Made by a program: the position numbers and the translations under genes. From Blepharisma stoltei (Eukaryota; Ciliophora; Heterotrichea; Heterotrichida; Blepharismidae): DNA of 64,000 nucleotides. The notes under the pieces were generated by a model, which was not told the origin of the DNA, did not search any database, and saw only the letters and a program-made list of their open reading frames with translations. The stretch spans positions 248,001-312,000 of the forward strand of contig CAJZBQ010000029.1 in NCBI GenBank assembly GCA_914767885.1. Reading direction: 5' to 3'. Every line of letters begins with the position of its first letter. Position 1 is the first letter of the stretch. Shown here one piece after another: positions 44,623 to 55,346 of the stretch.

Positions 44623-45834
44623 TTAATAAGTAAGCTTTATTTGTTCGTAAAGCGTCCATACCAAGGGAAAAGAGAAGATACGTTTCATTATCCTTGGCAT
44701 AATCCCTCTTAAAAATCCAGTCATTCCTTCATCATAATAAATTTCTTTAATTCCCAAAATTACTCCAGTGTAATGATATTTTTGGTTTTCTGCAAACTTC
44801 CCAAACTGAATTCTTGTTTTAATGACATCAAATGGGTGTGTAAGAATAGTTGCAGACAAGCCAGCTGCAACCCCAGCAGCAAGTGTGATAGCCTTATAAG
44901 TTCGATCTAATTCTGTTAATTGTGAAAAATACTTTATATACAATTCATAAAATTCATACCCAACGAAGGAGTATGGGACATCTCGGATTAATGCAGGCGT
45001 TAATCCTTGATAGAATCCCCTGACTCCTTCTTCAGAATAGATACGTTTTGCAGCATGCCAAATGCCTTTATATTCTTGACAATTTGGGGCTTCCATTCTT
45101 ACTTTAATAAGTGTCATTGGCAAGCACAAAGTATGCCTAATTGCTTATTGTATAGTAAATAGGAAATTGAGATTTAGAGAAATAAAATAAAAAATAATAG
45201 CAAATTTTAAAATTAATTCAATTTTTTCAGTATAGTTATTGAGGCTTTTGCAAATCCAGATGACATCCCATTTGCGACTGTAAATGAATCTCCAAGTAAT
45301 CTTTTAAATTCTTCCAATAAGAAAAAATATGATCCCGAACCCATTAAAGCTCTACCCACTGCAGGCGTTGATCCTCTCCAAAACCCTTTCATTCCGTATT
45401 TTGCTACTCCCATGTCTGTGAGCGAAAAAAGCATTGGAAAATTTTCTATTTTTAGGGGCGAAACCACCTTATATTAGCAAGCAAAAAATTTGCTTTATTT
45501 AAATTTTTTTATGAAATATATTTTGATACATAAGTGATATTTATTATAATCTAATTTTATTTAAATTCTAAATAGCATCCATTCTAAACCATATATTTTA
45601 TTAATTAAATTAATTTCCTTTTCAATTTATGAAAGGAGATTTTTTTAATTATTCAAAATCTTTTGTTCGCTTACAGAGGCGAGATGAGGTTAGAACTAAT
45701 TTCACTCCTTGAATAATTGCATGCGACTTATGTTGGCTTACGATAAGATGAGTTTTTATAACATCCAATGGCTGTAGAGTTAATGCTGTCGTCACTCCTG
45801 CAAAGGCTCCTGCCCTCCAACTTTCATTTACCAT
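44623..45834 (-). CDS. SLC25A38: Mitochondrial glycine carrier, SLC25A38/Hem25-like
   Basis: 274 residues from three exons (45691-45834, 45233-45404, 44623-45131; 825 nt), starting MVNESWRAGAFAGVTTALTL. Three carrier signatures are visible: QPLDVIKTHL, CLPMTLIKVRME (in place of PxD/E) and THPFDVIKTRIQ. The odd second signature with Thr, followed by Leu-Ile-Lys-x-Arg and GLTPALIRDVPYS, is typical of SLC25A38, which imports glycine for haem synthesis at the inner membrane. Both inserts were removed at TA sites: LVL-AKYGMKGFW and SITT-LCLPM. Good confidence for the carrier family, moderate for the exact member. Confidence 0.82.
45132..45232. mobile_element. Short TA-bounded eliminated sequence (101 bp)
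   Basis: Very AT-rich, no TIR motif. Removal between TA sites gives ASITT-LCLPMTLIK, restoring the second carrier signature; unremoved it contains TAA stops. Confidence 0.85.
45405..45690. mobile_element. Eliminated MITE, CCGTGAGTGAACAAAA family (286 bp)
   Basis: TA-bounded. Left tandem pair (CATGTCTGTGAGCGAAAAAA; then ACCTTATATTAGCAAGC) and a decayed right end (TTTTGTTCGCTTACAGAGG). Body matches the family (ATACATAAGTGATATTTATT). Removal joins GVKLVL to AKYGMKGF in SLC25A38. Confidence 0.88.
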
Positions 45835-46276
45835 TTTGCGTATTTTATAAGAAACTTAATGCGTCATTAGATACATATTCGTTTAAATTAATTTTAAGAT
45901 AAATACCGCTTACTTAGCTATTCATATTATCTCATTGTTTAACTGACTTGGACGACCCACTTATTGGATGTCTGACACCGTTTGGCTTTGTTCTGCTATC
46001 CTTTCGATTCGTATTCTGATTTTGACGACTAAGATAAATATCATATTACCTAAAATTTCAATGAAAGGTCGATAAAAACATTATAGTAGGTTTAATTGGC
46101 AATTAGATTCAATATTTTTTGAGAATTTTGGATATGAATTTATTTAGTAGTTCTGTGCTCAGATGGAGGTAAAGGGCATAAAAGTCTTTATAGAGTTAAA
46201 TAAATAAAGTGCTTAATATCATAAATTTACATATAGTTTTGTTTTTATATAATTATTACCTAAAAATGAGAATTTC
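45835..46276. other. Intergenic AT-rich DNA
   Basis: A slightly GC-richer segment at 45935-46025 has no recognised structure. No gene seen. Confidence 0.35.
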
Positions 46277-46585
46277 ATGCCTATAAAAATTATGGGACGA
46301 AAATCTAAAAAAAGAAGAAGCAGATCCCGATCCCCAGCTCGCTTAAAAGTTGAGAAAACAGAGAATGATAAAGAAAGCGGGTCAACTGAAAATAACAGTG
46401 AAGATGAAATGATTTCAAAGATCATGGGTTTTCATTCTTTTACCTCTTCAAAAAATCAAGATCACACAGAATCTGCTGTCGAATATTGCTCCAGGCATTC
46501 GAAATCAAAAAGAAAATACAGAACATTTTTGAACAACCGAAGAAAACCAAGAGAAGGGCTCAATAAACTGATTGAAGAGATGTAA
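46277..46585 (+). CDS. SNRNP27: SNRNP27 (U4/U6.U5 tri-snRNP 27K)
   Basis: 102 residues, or 97 from the more likely start MGRKSKKRRSRSRSPARLKV at 46292. The N-terminus is a basic Arg/Ser region. The C-terminal 55 residues carry the family domain: DEMISKIMGFHSFTSSKNQD, then SKSKRKYRTFLNNRR, where the family has MGFSxFxSTKGK...KRKYRQYMNR. It is a tri-snRNP component influencing 5' splice-site choice. It is notable in a genome with 15-nt introns. No insert. Confidence 0.9.
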   Translation: MPIKIMGRKSKKRRSRSRSPARLKVEKTENDKESGSTENNSEDEMISKIMGFHSFTSSKNQDHTESAVEYCSRHSKSKRKYRTFLNNRRKPREGLNKLIEEM

Positions 46586-46859
46586 GCAAGCTTAAGTTAT
46601 ACCGTGAGCACGGTTTTAGATCGACTTGAGAACCCCTCATCCCTTAACGGTTTCAGCTTTATTGAAATCTACAAATCGAATTTGACTTGCCAAATCCTTA
46701 GTGAGGGACTTGTCATTTTGAATTAACAATTTCGTTCAAATTGAAACTGTCAGGGGGAGGGAGGGAAGGGAGGGAGTTTCAAGTTGAGCCATACCTGCTT
46801 TGAAGGTATACAAATTACTAAGTTATTATCATGCTCGTCAAAACTTTTAAATATTGTGA
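46586..46859. other. Intergenic with GC-rich patch and G-run
   Basis: 46600-46790 is GC-richer than the flanks and ends in a G-rich run. It may be another insert, but no TSD or TIR was found. Confidence 0.35.
46753..46774 (+). repeat. G-quadruplex-type G-run
   Basis: Five runs of three or more G separated by one or two A within 22 bases. It fits the usual four-run G4 rule and stands out in this AT-rich sequence. Confidence 0.75.
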
Positions 46860-47798
46860 TTAAAGAGCTTTGAATAATGGATTTATAGTAAAATACATCA
46901 CTTTTGGGTCAATATTTGCAATCAAAATTCCTGATTTATAAAGTTCCATTGACACAAGTGGCTTAGGAAGAGGATTCGTCCAAGTATCTATTAAATCCCC
47001 ATCAAGTCTGAATTGGTTAATTTTTCCATCTTTGCCACATGAGAAAATGGTATCACCAATAAATTTCACCGATTCAACTGCTTGTTCGTGGCCTTTCAAA
47101 GTTTTTAATTCTTCATTTTTTCTTCTATCCCAAATTTTAGCTTCGCACCCTTGTGAATCAAACCCTCTATGCCCAGTTACAATATAATCCCCTTTAACAT
47201 CGCAACAAGTTGCAAAATTATCGCCTACAGAAATCACGCTTGACCTCAAAATTTTTCTCTCTCTTAGATCCCATATTCTGAGCCTTAAATCTTCACTTGT
47301 TTGGATTACTAATGGCTCCTGTGGTACCCACTTTACGCTTGTAATTACATTTCAATTGATGATGTTTTTATCAATTTCTTGCTGAGAGTTCAAATCTCAT
47401 AGCCTTAAACTTCAATCTCCAGATCCTGATATCGCCAAATTATTTGATAAAGCTAAAGCGTTTACGGGCCTCTCGTGGCCTAAAAGTTTTCCAATTGAGT
47501 TTCCATTTTCATTGAAAATTTCAATTGATTTTCCTCCACATGCAACGATTCCGTCTTTGCTGCAAAGAGTTTTGACACGCTCTTGGGTTTCCCATGACCG
47601 AAATATAGCTCATTCTTTATATATGGAAATTAAAAACTCTTGCCCGAGTATTCAAATATCGTCTTCAACTCCTTTTTGAAGACCTGTTATAAAATCATCG
47701 CAAGGTAATTGGATGCCGTCAGGTCTTAAAGTTGGAATGTCTTCTTCTTCATATTTTTTGGAATCTCCTGATTTTCTAGCTTTCCAGCAATTGCCCAT
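46860..47798 (-). CDS. WDR31: WDR31-like WD-repeat protein
   Basis: 312 residues, single exon, starting MGNCWKARKSGDSKKYEEED (a possible N-myristoylation start). WD repeats include GHERPVNALALSNNLAISGS, LRLWDLNSQQEIDKNIINWN, VPQEPLVIQTSEDLRLRIWD and FDSQGCEAKIWDRRKNEELK. The phrases VITSVKWVPQEP, IQTSEDLRLRIWD and GCEAKIWD match WDR31 closely. Several Trp are TGA. WDR31 works with ELMOD proteins in ciliary trafficking, consistent with a ciliate. The 46860 stop is TAA. Confidence 0.88.
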
Positions 47799-48488
47799 GC
47801 TAAAGTGATTAGTTTTATTATCGTTTATTATTAAAGTTTCAATATAAATTTTCGAAAATGCAAAATAATTTTAGATTAATTGGAATGCTTTCTTCATGAT
47901 TATAATTAGGTTTTTATTTAAAAATAGAGAAATTAATTAGAAATTGGATTTGCATAGAAAGATTGTTCCTATAATTCTATTTGCATTTTATATTGCAATA
48001 GGAGAAATATTAAAATAATTATAATGAAGTTAATCATTTATTCTGGCAAAATAGGTGAATACTTTCAAAAAATTGAAGATTATATGCGATTAAGTTAGAG
48101 GAGTCATAGCCCAAGCACTTTTTGGCTCGGCCTTCCCGATCTTTCACAACGGGAAAGAGGGGAGTGGGTGAAACCACTAATGGTGGCTTGACCAGCTCTC
48201 CAATTAGAAAAACCCTGTATCATGTAGTTCTGTCGCATAGGGGCTTGTGAAACCAGCATTAGTTGATTTCCTTTCCTTCCAACCCAAAAAAGTGCTCGGG
48301 CTATTTTTCAGGCCTATCTTTCTTATCATTATTTTTCTTGAATGATCTTTAAAGAAATATCTTCCTTTGTCCACCGCCAAGTACTTACCATCTCAATAAA
48401 GCAAAAATCGAAGTAGAAATATAAATGTCATATACAACAAGTTGCCTTAAAACTCTTTAAATCTTTCATTTTAATTTATGATTATTTC
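47799..48488. other. Intergenic containing a TIR element
   Basis: AT-rich except for the inverted-repeat element at 48105-48305. No gene seen. Confidence 0.4.
48105..48305. mobile_element. Intergenic TIR element of about 200 bp, separate family
   Basis: Ends TAGCCCAAGCACTTTTTGG and CCAAAAAAGTGCTCGGGCTA form an imperfect inverted repeat of about 20 bp (two mismatches). GC near 48%. TA lies at both ends. No similarity to the three MITE motif families. Confidence 0.7.
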
Positions 48489-51400
48489 ATGTTTCCTTTT
48501 AAATTATTACCCGGTAGAGATAATAAAATGTCAAATGAGCAAGACCATAAAAGGACTATATTTATAAACGGTTTCGAATCAAACAAACAATTCAAATACC
48601 CTTCCAACTACATCAGTACAACAAAATACAATATTGTGACATTTTTCCCTAGATGCCTATTTGAACAATTTAAAAAGCTTGCAAATATTTATTTTTTACT
48701 CTAATCTAAGATTATGGGATCTTAATATTAAAGGTTTTTCCTAAAATATTGAAAAAATAATTTTATGAATAATTTAGCTTACTACTGCCATCCTTAATCG
48801 AACAGATAACCATTTCTTGATCAAGTATGCAAGTTTAGAAAAAAAATATATATTTATTTTTTATTAATTTGAAAGATGGAATATACAATTTATTAGCAAA
48901 TATGCTAGAGCTGTATTAGAATTGCGTATGAGCGATTATGAAATATAATCTTTTATATCCATTATATAAAATGCAGGTATTAAAATATGAGGAGGTTATG
49001 CTTGACTATATAAAAATGGTTTGATCAAGCAGTATTGTTTGATTAATGATAGGGTAAGTTAGTAAATTAATGGGTATTTCATAAAAAAATATAAAATTAT
49101 TTGCTAACTCCCAATTTAAAAGAAGCATGGAGATTTTAAGGAGGATTAAATATATAAATTTGTATTAAAAGCAGTTTTTTTGGAAATTAAAACAATTTGT
49201 AAAGATTGAAAATAAAAATCTAATTTAACTTATAAATTTAATACTAATAATGCAAGTTGTAAAAATTAACAAGAATTATCAGAAGATCATGCTTTAATTA
49301 TATAAAATATTTTATAATTAAAAATTTTTTTGACTCTCTCTTGAAGAGGATTTTCTAATGGTTTTGTTGACTTTTTAAGGACAAGAGTAAGTGAGATCCT
49401 TTCAAATTATACTTAAGATCACTCCTTTTTTAAGTGAAGAAAATTTTCTCACTCTAAGAGTTAGCGATAGCAGTTCTTCAATCGATTCCTCAAATATCCC
49501 CACTTACTCCATTAAAATGGACATTAACTTAGATTATAGAAAAGCTCCCTGTCAGGACCCGAAAATCCTTATTCCCTTCCATAACACTCCACTCATCCGC
49601 TTTGTCGGCAATCGTTTCACGACCTTTAAAGTCTTGCACATACCAGACGTGGACCTGCCAACGTTACCTGGTCGTCAGGTAGTTTGGGTTGAATTTTCTG
49701 GCCGACTCTCGGCTAAGATGAAATCCGTAGCCCATGATGTAACTCCTGGTTTCACGCTGTAGAATAGTCCCGATTGATCAAGACGAACGCCATTGGCACC
49801 GCTGGGACACCCCTTTCCAACTTCCGGATCCATCTCCTTATGAAGCAAAAAACTTGGTTTGAAGCAAATATTGCGGTCAGTCAGCCTGACATTGCGTTTT
49901 GCCAAATCAAAGAAAAGCCTTTCGGATACACTTATCTAACGCCAGCCTCCTTTCCTAAAGTCCCCAACATCTTTTGGTAACCAGCTACAGGATGGGTTAC
50001 CAGGCCATTTTAATATATATCCCCGACTTACTCCATTTACAGCTATTTTCCCTTTGGTCTTTGTCCTTGCTGTAGCAATGATAAGAGAAGGAGTTGAAGA
50101 TTATTTTCGATACAAATCTGACAAAGAAGTTAACTCAGTTCCAGTCAATGTGTATAGAAATGGAAGTTTTTCTTTCAAACGATGTGATGAAATTCATGTT
50201 GGAGAAATCGCTTTATTGAGAAAAGATGATGCTATTCCTTGCGATATGGTTATGCTGTCAAATTCAAATGAAAATGGAGTCGCTTATATAGAAACCTCGA
50301 CAATTGATGGAGAAAAAACACTCAAACCTAGACAAGCATTTCCAGAAACGTTAAAGTTTTTCAGAGAAAATGATTTTATTAGAATATTTAGCATGGTTCA
50401 ATGTGATTTGCCAAATCCCAGGATTTATCAATTTAATGGAGCAATTGATTATAAAAATAAAAAATACCCACTAGATAAGAATAATTTATTACTAGGAGGA
50501 GCTTTTATAAGGAATACAGCATGAGTTATTGGTGTTGTGGTATATACAGGAAAAGAAACTAAATTAAGACAAAATCTAATGGCAAGAACCTATAAACAAA
50601 GCAGCATAGAAAAAAACGTGAATAAATATATCTTTTATATATTGATCATGCAATTTGTTCTATGCACTTTTTGCGCAATCCTTTCTGGAATCTGGTCATA
50701 TAAATATCTTGGAGAGCATTACTACATTGATCAGCACGATTTTCAGTCAGGACTTGTTGGATTTTTATCATATTTTACTTACTTGCTGCTTCTTAATACA
50801 ATGCTACCAATTTCGCTCATAATTTCTCTTGAATTAATTAAAGTTGCCCAAGGATTTTTTATGGAGAGGGACATAGAAATGTATAGCAAGATTAGAAACA
50901 GAACATGCAAAGTCTCATCATATAGCTTAAATGAAGAATTAGGGATGGTTCAACATATTTTTTCAGACAAAACAGGAACTTTAACGCAAAACAAAATGGA
51001 ATTCAAATTTTGCTCGGTAGGGAACAAAATGTATGGAGACAAAAAAGCGCTTTCTGACAAAGAATTTCAATCAACCGCTACTTATTCGACTAAAGAAACC
51101 ATTTTTACGTTTAATTCAAAAGAAATCACAAATGATTTGTTTTCTGAAAAAGGAAATGAAAAATTAATTTACTCAATAAATTATTCTTTTGATGAAAAAA
51201 TGCAATCTTTTTCGAAGCAAAGTGAGCCATTAGACCATTTTTTTAGATGTATGAGTCTTTGTCATGAATGCCTAGTTGAAAGCAATAATAATGGAGATGT
51301 CGATTATATTGGGCAGAGTCCAGATGAAATTGCTTTGGGTAGAAATGAAAATACCACACGCGGTATTTTCATGGCCTATAAAATAACTGTAAATTTCAGA

Positions 51401-54098
51401 GTTTTTTTAGAAAAAAAAGTGCATGAAAATGTAGTTTGTTTTTTCTCGCTTTTTTCTTTATATATTTTTTTCCATTGCTGGTTTTTTGATACAATTTTTG
51501 CACTATTCAAAAAATTACTATTGATATTTTCATGCTGATTTTTTCATTAAAAAGTATATGCTGGTTTTTTCATGTTTTTTTTTATTTTATTTTCATATTT
51601 AATTATTATATAACTGCAATTTTTTTTGCATCTGCTTGTATTTTGGTCCATATATATATATATATATTTAAATTGACAGTTGTAATCTGTCATATTTATT
51701 ACTGCATGGTTTGAATACTCTATTTTAATCATTTATATTGCACATTGAAATTTTATGTTGTTTTTCCTGCAATTTGAAAAAGTGATCAGCAAAAAAATAC
51801 ATGCTGACACAAGATATAGTTTCTGCATCTATTCTGGACGTTTAATTGGGTTTAACAAAGAGAAGATTATTTAATCTTTTAATCTGCTTCTATTTTACTT
51901 TTGCTCTATTCTATACTATTCAGCTTTGATATCATAGTTTTTATCACCATTGGTATTTTCATGCTGATTTATAGGCTAGATTTTATTTTCATGCACTTTT
52001 TTTCTAAAGCAAATCCATTTTTTTTCCCACTTTTTTTTAAAATTCTGAAATTTACACGAAATATCATGAGAATACCACCGTGTGGTATTTTCAATGTCTA
52101 CCAATTGCTTTGGTAGATGCAGCTAGGCATCTAGGATATAGGTATTGAAAAATAAAAAATAATGAAATTGAGCTGCATGTAATTCCTTTTCGCAATGAAG
52201 ATAAAAAGATAAGAGAGTTTTATGAAAAAATTTGCGTGTTAGAATTTGACTCTGACAGAAAGAGAAATTCTGTCGTCGTGAGAGAAAAGAGCACAAATAA
52301 AATTTTCCTGTATATAAAAGGTGCTGATAATATCATAAAGCAAAGGCTTGATCCAAGGAACTCTAGTGACTATTTAGAAAAAATTAGCCATGATCTTGAT
52401 ACTTATTCTAAAAGAGGATACAGAACTCTACTTTTTGGATTTAAAATTATTGAGGAAGAAGAATTTCTATCATGAATGGTAAAATTTGCAAAGGCGAGCA
52501 CAGCAATTGAAGACAGGTATACACAACTTTCTCAATGCGCAGAAGAAATAGAAAAAGGCATTTTTCTATTAGGCTGCACTGCTGTAGAAGATTCTTTACA
52601 AGATGAAGTCCCAAATACTATTAATTCACTATTAAATGCAGGAATTAAAGTTTGAATGCTTACTGGTGACAAGCTAGAAACAGCTGAAAATATTGGAAAA
52701 ACATGCTCATTATTATCAGATGAAATGATTATTGAAAAATGCTCAGAAACTACAATTTCAGGCTGTCTCATAACTCTATCACAAATTGATCGGGTAATAT
52801 CATCAAGCCATCATATTGACTCTGCTCTTATCATAGAAGGCCAATCACTTGAAATTGTTCTTTTTGATATCAAAAACACTGAAAAAGTACAAAAATACCC
52901 AGAATTCGCAAAAAATGAAAAAAAAATTAAAGAAATCACAGAACATTTTTTGAATATTGCGTCTAGGTGTAAGACAGTAATTTGTTGTAGAGTAACTCCA
53001 GGTCAAAAAAGAGAAGTGGTAAAATTAATGAAAGACAGGAAAAAATTAGTTACTTTATCAATAGGGGATGGTGCAAATGATGTTTCTATGATTTTAGAAG
53101 CTCAGGTTGGGGTAGGAATTTATGGAGAAGAAGGAATGCAAGCAGTCCAAGCTAGTGATTATGCTATAGGGGAATTTAAATATTTATGAGAACTTTTGCT
53201 TGTGCATGGAAGATTTAATTACATAAGACAAAGTGAAATGATTTTATATTTTTTTTACAAAAATCTGGTATTCACAATTCCTCAATTTTTATTTTCTTTT
53301 TATTGCGCATATAGTGGGAAATCGATCTGGGATGATTGATATATCACACTCTTTAATATGCTTTTCACTGCAGTACCACTTATGATAAGAGCTCTATTTG
53401 AAAAAGATATAATTATTCCGAGAAGAGCAGAAACATCAAGCCAAGGAGAAGATCGCCAATCAGTCTTAAGGAGACTAGTGCCGAGAGCTTACAACATAGG
53501 CAGAACCAATAAAATATTTACCCGAATAAATTTTTTCAAGTGAGTTATTAACGGATTTTTCCATTCTCTGATAATATTTTTTATTCCTCTTTACGCTTTA
53601 TCAGAAGGAATTATGAATAAAAAAGGAGATAATTATGACTTTTGGACATTTTCGATTACAGCTTTTACGTGTGTTCTTTTTATCGTAAATTTAAAGCTGT
53701 TTCTCCATACAAAGCTATGAAACTCATTTCACTCAGCAGCGATGCTTGGAACAAGTATTTTTATTTATTTTGTTTTTATGCTCATTTATGATGCCCTATC
53801 ATCATTTTCAAACAGATTTTCAGTATGGCAAATATTGTTGAGCTCTTATTTTTATTTTTCAGTGCTTATTTCTATGAGCATCGTAGTGGTGATTGATGGA
53901 GGATTATTAATGTTTAGAAGGATTTCTAATCCTGATGACTCAGAGGTATTGATGGATTACTCTTTGTCAGTAAAGAGAGAAAAGATGGATAAAATAAAAA
54001 TCAACAAATCAAGACTGACGACACCTTTTATTACGTTGTCGTCAAGCCAAAGTCAAATAAACTGAAGCGTATTGTACTTAAATAAAATTATTTTTTAA
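48489..54098 (+). CDS. P4-type ATPase (phospholipid flippase)
   Basis: 1181 residues from four exons (48489-48695, 49461-49513, 50038-51337, 52113-54098; 3546 nt). Early motifs: NIVTFFPRCLFEQF, NIYFL-AIAVLQSIPQISPLT-PFTAIFPLVFVL (three exons joined) and AMIREGVEDYFRYKSD. The E1-E2 signature DKTGT has its Asp at about residue 397. SPDEIAL-VDAARHLGY spans the third insert, followed by VWMLTGDKLETA and GDGANDVSMI. The TIDGEKTLKPRQ motif is the P4-type DGET variant (Glu kept, Lys instead of Thr). Family members move aminophospholipids to the cytosolic leaflet, usually with a CDC50 partner. All joins fall at conserved residues, so the model is firm. Confidence 0.93.
48696..49460. mobile_element. 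Composite eliminated sequence in the P4-ATPase gene (765 bp)
   Basis: TTA-bounded with matching ends TTACTCTAATC and CTCTAAGAGTTA. Inside are remnants of other families: CCATCCTTAATCGAACAGA with TTCTTGATCAAG (48790-48830), and a decayed tandem-pair end (CTAATGGTTTTGTTGAC, about 49358). Removal joins IYFL to AIAVLQSIP. Confidence 0.8.
49514..50037 (+). mobile_element. Retroposon-like insert in the P4-ATPase gene (524 bp, 16-17 bp TSD)
   Basis: Flanked by CCCCACTTACTCCATT (ending 49513) and CCCCGACTTACTCCATT (ending 50037), one extra G in the second. GC near 46%. The 3' end is CAGGCCATTTTAATATATAT. Removal keeping the first copy gives QISPLTPFTAIFPL. Confidence 0.9.
51338..52102. mobile_element. 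MULE-like TIR element in the P4-ATPase gene (765 bp, 10-bp TSD)
   Basis: Direct repeats AATTGCTTTG at 51328-51337 and 52103-52112. Imperfect TIRs of roughly 80-100 bp begin GGTAGAAATGAAAATACCAC and mirror GTGGTATTTTCAATGTCTACC. Each tip is itself palindromic (ATACCACACGCGGTAT). A 9-11 bp duplication with long TIRs is the Mutator-like pattern. No transposase seen; the AT-rich interior contains repeated TTTTCATGCTGATTTTT-like text. Removal gives SPDEIAL-VDAARHLG. Confidence 0.8.
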
Positions 54099-55346
54099 TT
54101 CGCATAATTATTAAAGAACTAAGGTATGGGAAATGCTTATTTAAGAATAAAATATGGTATAGCAGGCTACTATTAAAGAGATCATTCAGCTTAGAACATA
54201 TATTATTAACTCTCTCTTCCATGAACAAGAAAAACCATTGAGAAAATTTATATTTTTGGATAAAAAAACACCCTTAGTGAGCAAACTAAAATTTTTAATA
54301 TAAAGTGTTTTATGAAATAATATTTTGATATGTAAGTAATAGTTAATTCTGTTGAATTTTAAACAATAAATTTTGCAAATTAAATAAACCCTTTATTTCA
54401 AACTTTTTGCAAAATGGATATTTTAAATTTCGGAAAAAAAATTGAATCTCTTCATGACGAACAAATTTTTTTTTGCTCGCTCACTGAAGTGGGAGTGAGG
54501 AAAGGTTGATATAAATATTTAATAGTATTTTTTTACTTATTAAGACAAATATAATATTTATGGCAGAATAATTGATTAATGCAAATTATCAAGATCTTTT
54601 TGAAACTTTTTTGGAATTAATGGCAAGCTTGATCATAGGCGATGGTAAAAATGTTAGTGAGTTGAAGAACATGATTATTTATTAGTTTTAAGTTTAAAGT
54701 CTATGCCACATAGCTTTTCCGCGCTTTCGCTAATCAAAGCACCACAGGTTCGCCAGGTCTCAGACCGACCTGATCTTGATCCCCAATGCTTTTTCTTCTC
54801 AGAGTTTTGTCATAAGACAATAGTCCTTTCGACTCTCAGGCAGAGCCATCTTTAGTTCATTTGGCACTTTATCTTAGTTTCCACCGTCTAGGGTCGGTGC
54901 ACACTTCCAGGAAATTAAAGTTACTTCGGGATTACCATCAGTGCTATGCATCATTAGGCTTTTTAAAAAACTCAATCATTATCAAGGCAAAGCTAAGCCT
55001 TATATTGTAAATACCAAATTTCCATTATAAGTAGAAGACATACAAATACGCTTTATTCAAGCATCTACTAATTTAAACTATTCATCCAACAAGCTATGAA
55101 TTTATGATAAATTCTCAACTGTCCCAATAGTTTATCAATAGCAAACTAATTATTATCATAAAAACTGCTTCAATTTACGATTTTGCATTTTTTAAAATTT
55201 TTAGAATTCAACAAATCTTGTTCCTCTCGTCTTATCAATTGGAATATCACTATAATTTTTTAGCGAAGCATCTTTTGATCATCCCTTCTTCACTTATAGC
55301 CTAATTTCAGTTTCGGTGGCAAGAAAGAATGACTTATTATTAAAAG
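54099..55346. other. Intergenic with a MITE and a GC-rich patch
   Basis: Holds the MITE at 54207-54494. A GC-rich stretch at about 54700-54960 (CAGGTTCGCCAGGTCTCAGA) may be a retroposon relic; no TSD was found. The rest is AT-rich without a gene. Confidence 0.4.
54207..54494. mobile_element. Intergenic MITE, CCGTGAGTGAACAAAA family (288 bp)
   Basis: Left TAA with tandem pair (CTTCCATGAACAAGAAAAAC; CTTAGTGAGCAAACTAAAAT), right hairpin (CTTCATGACGAACAAATT / TTGCTCGCTCACTGAAG) ending at TGA. More decayed than the copies in genes. Confidence 0.8.

Noticed and set aside
49391-49980. Two ORFs in the P4-ATPase region as separate genes
   Set aside because: They lie mostly in the retroposon-like insert and interrupt a conserved flippase segment.
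51532-52116. Small ORFs inside the MULE-like element
   Set aside because: Low-complexity Phe/Ile text from AT-rich DNA with no domain.
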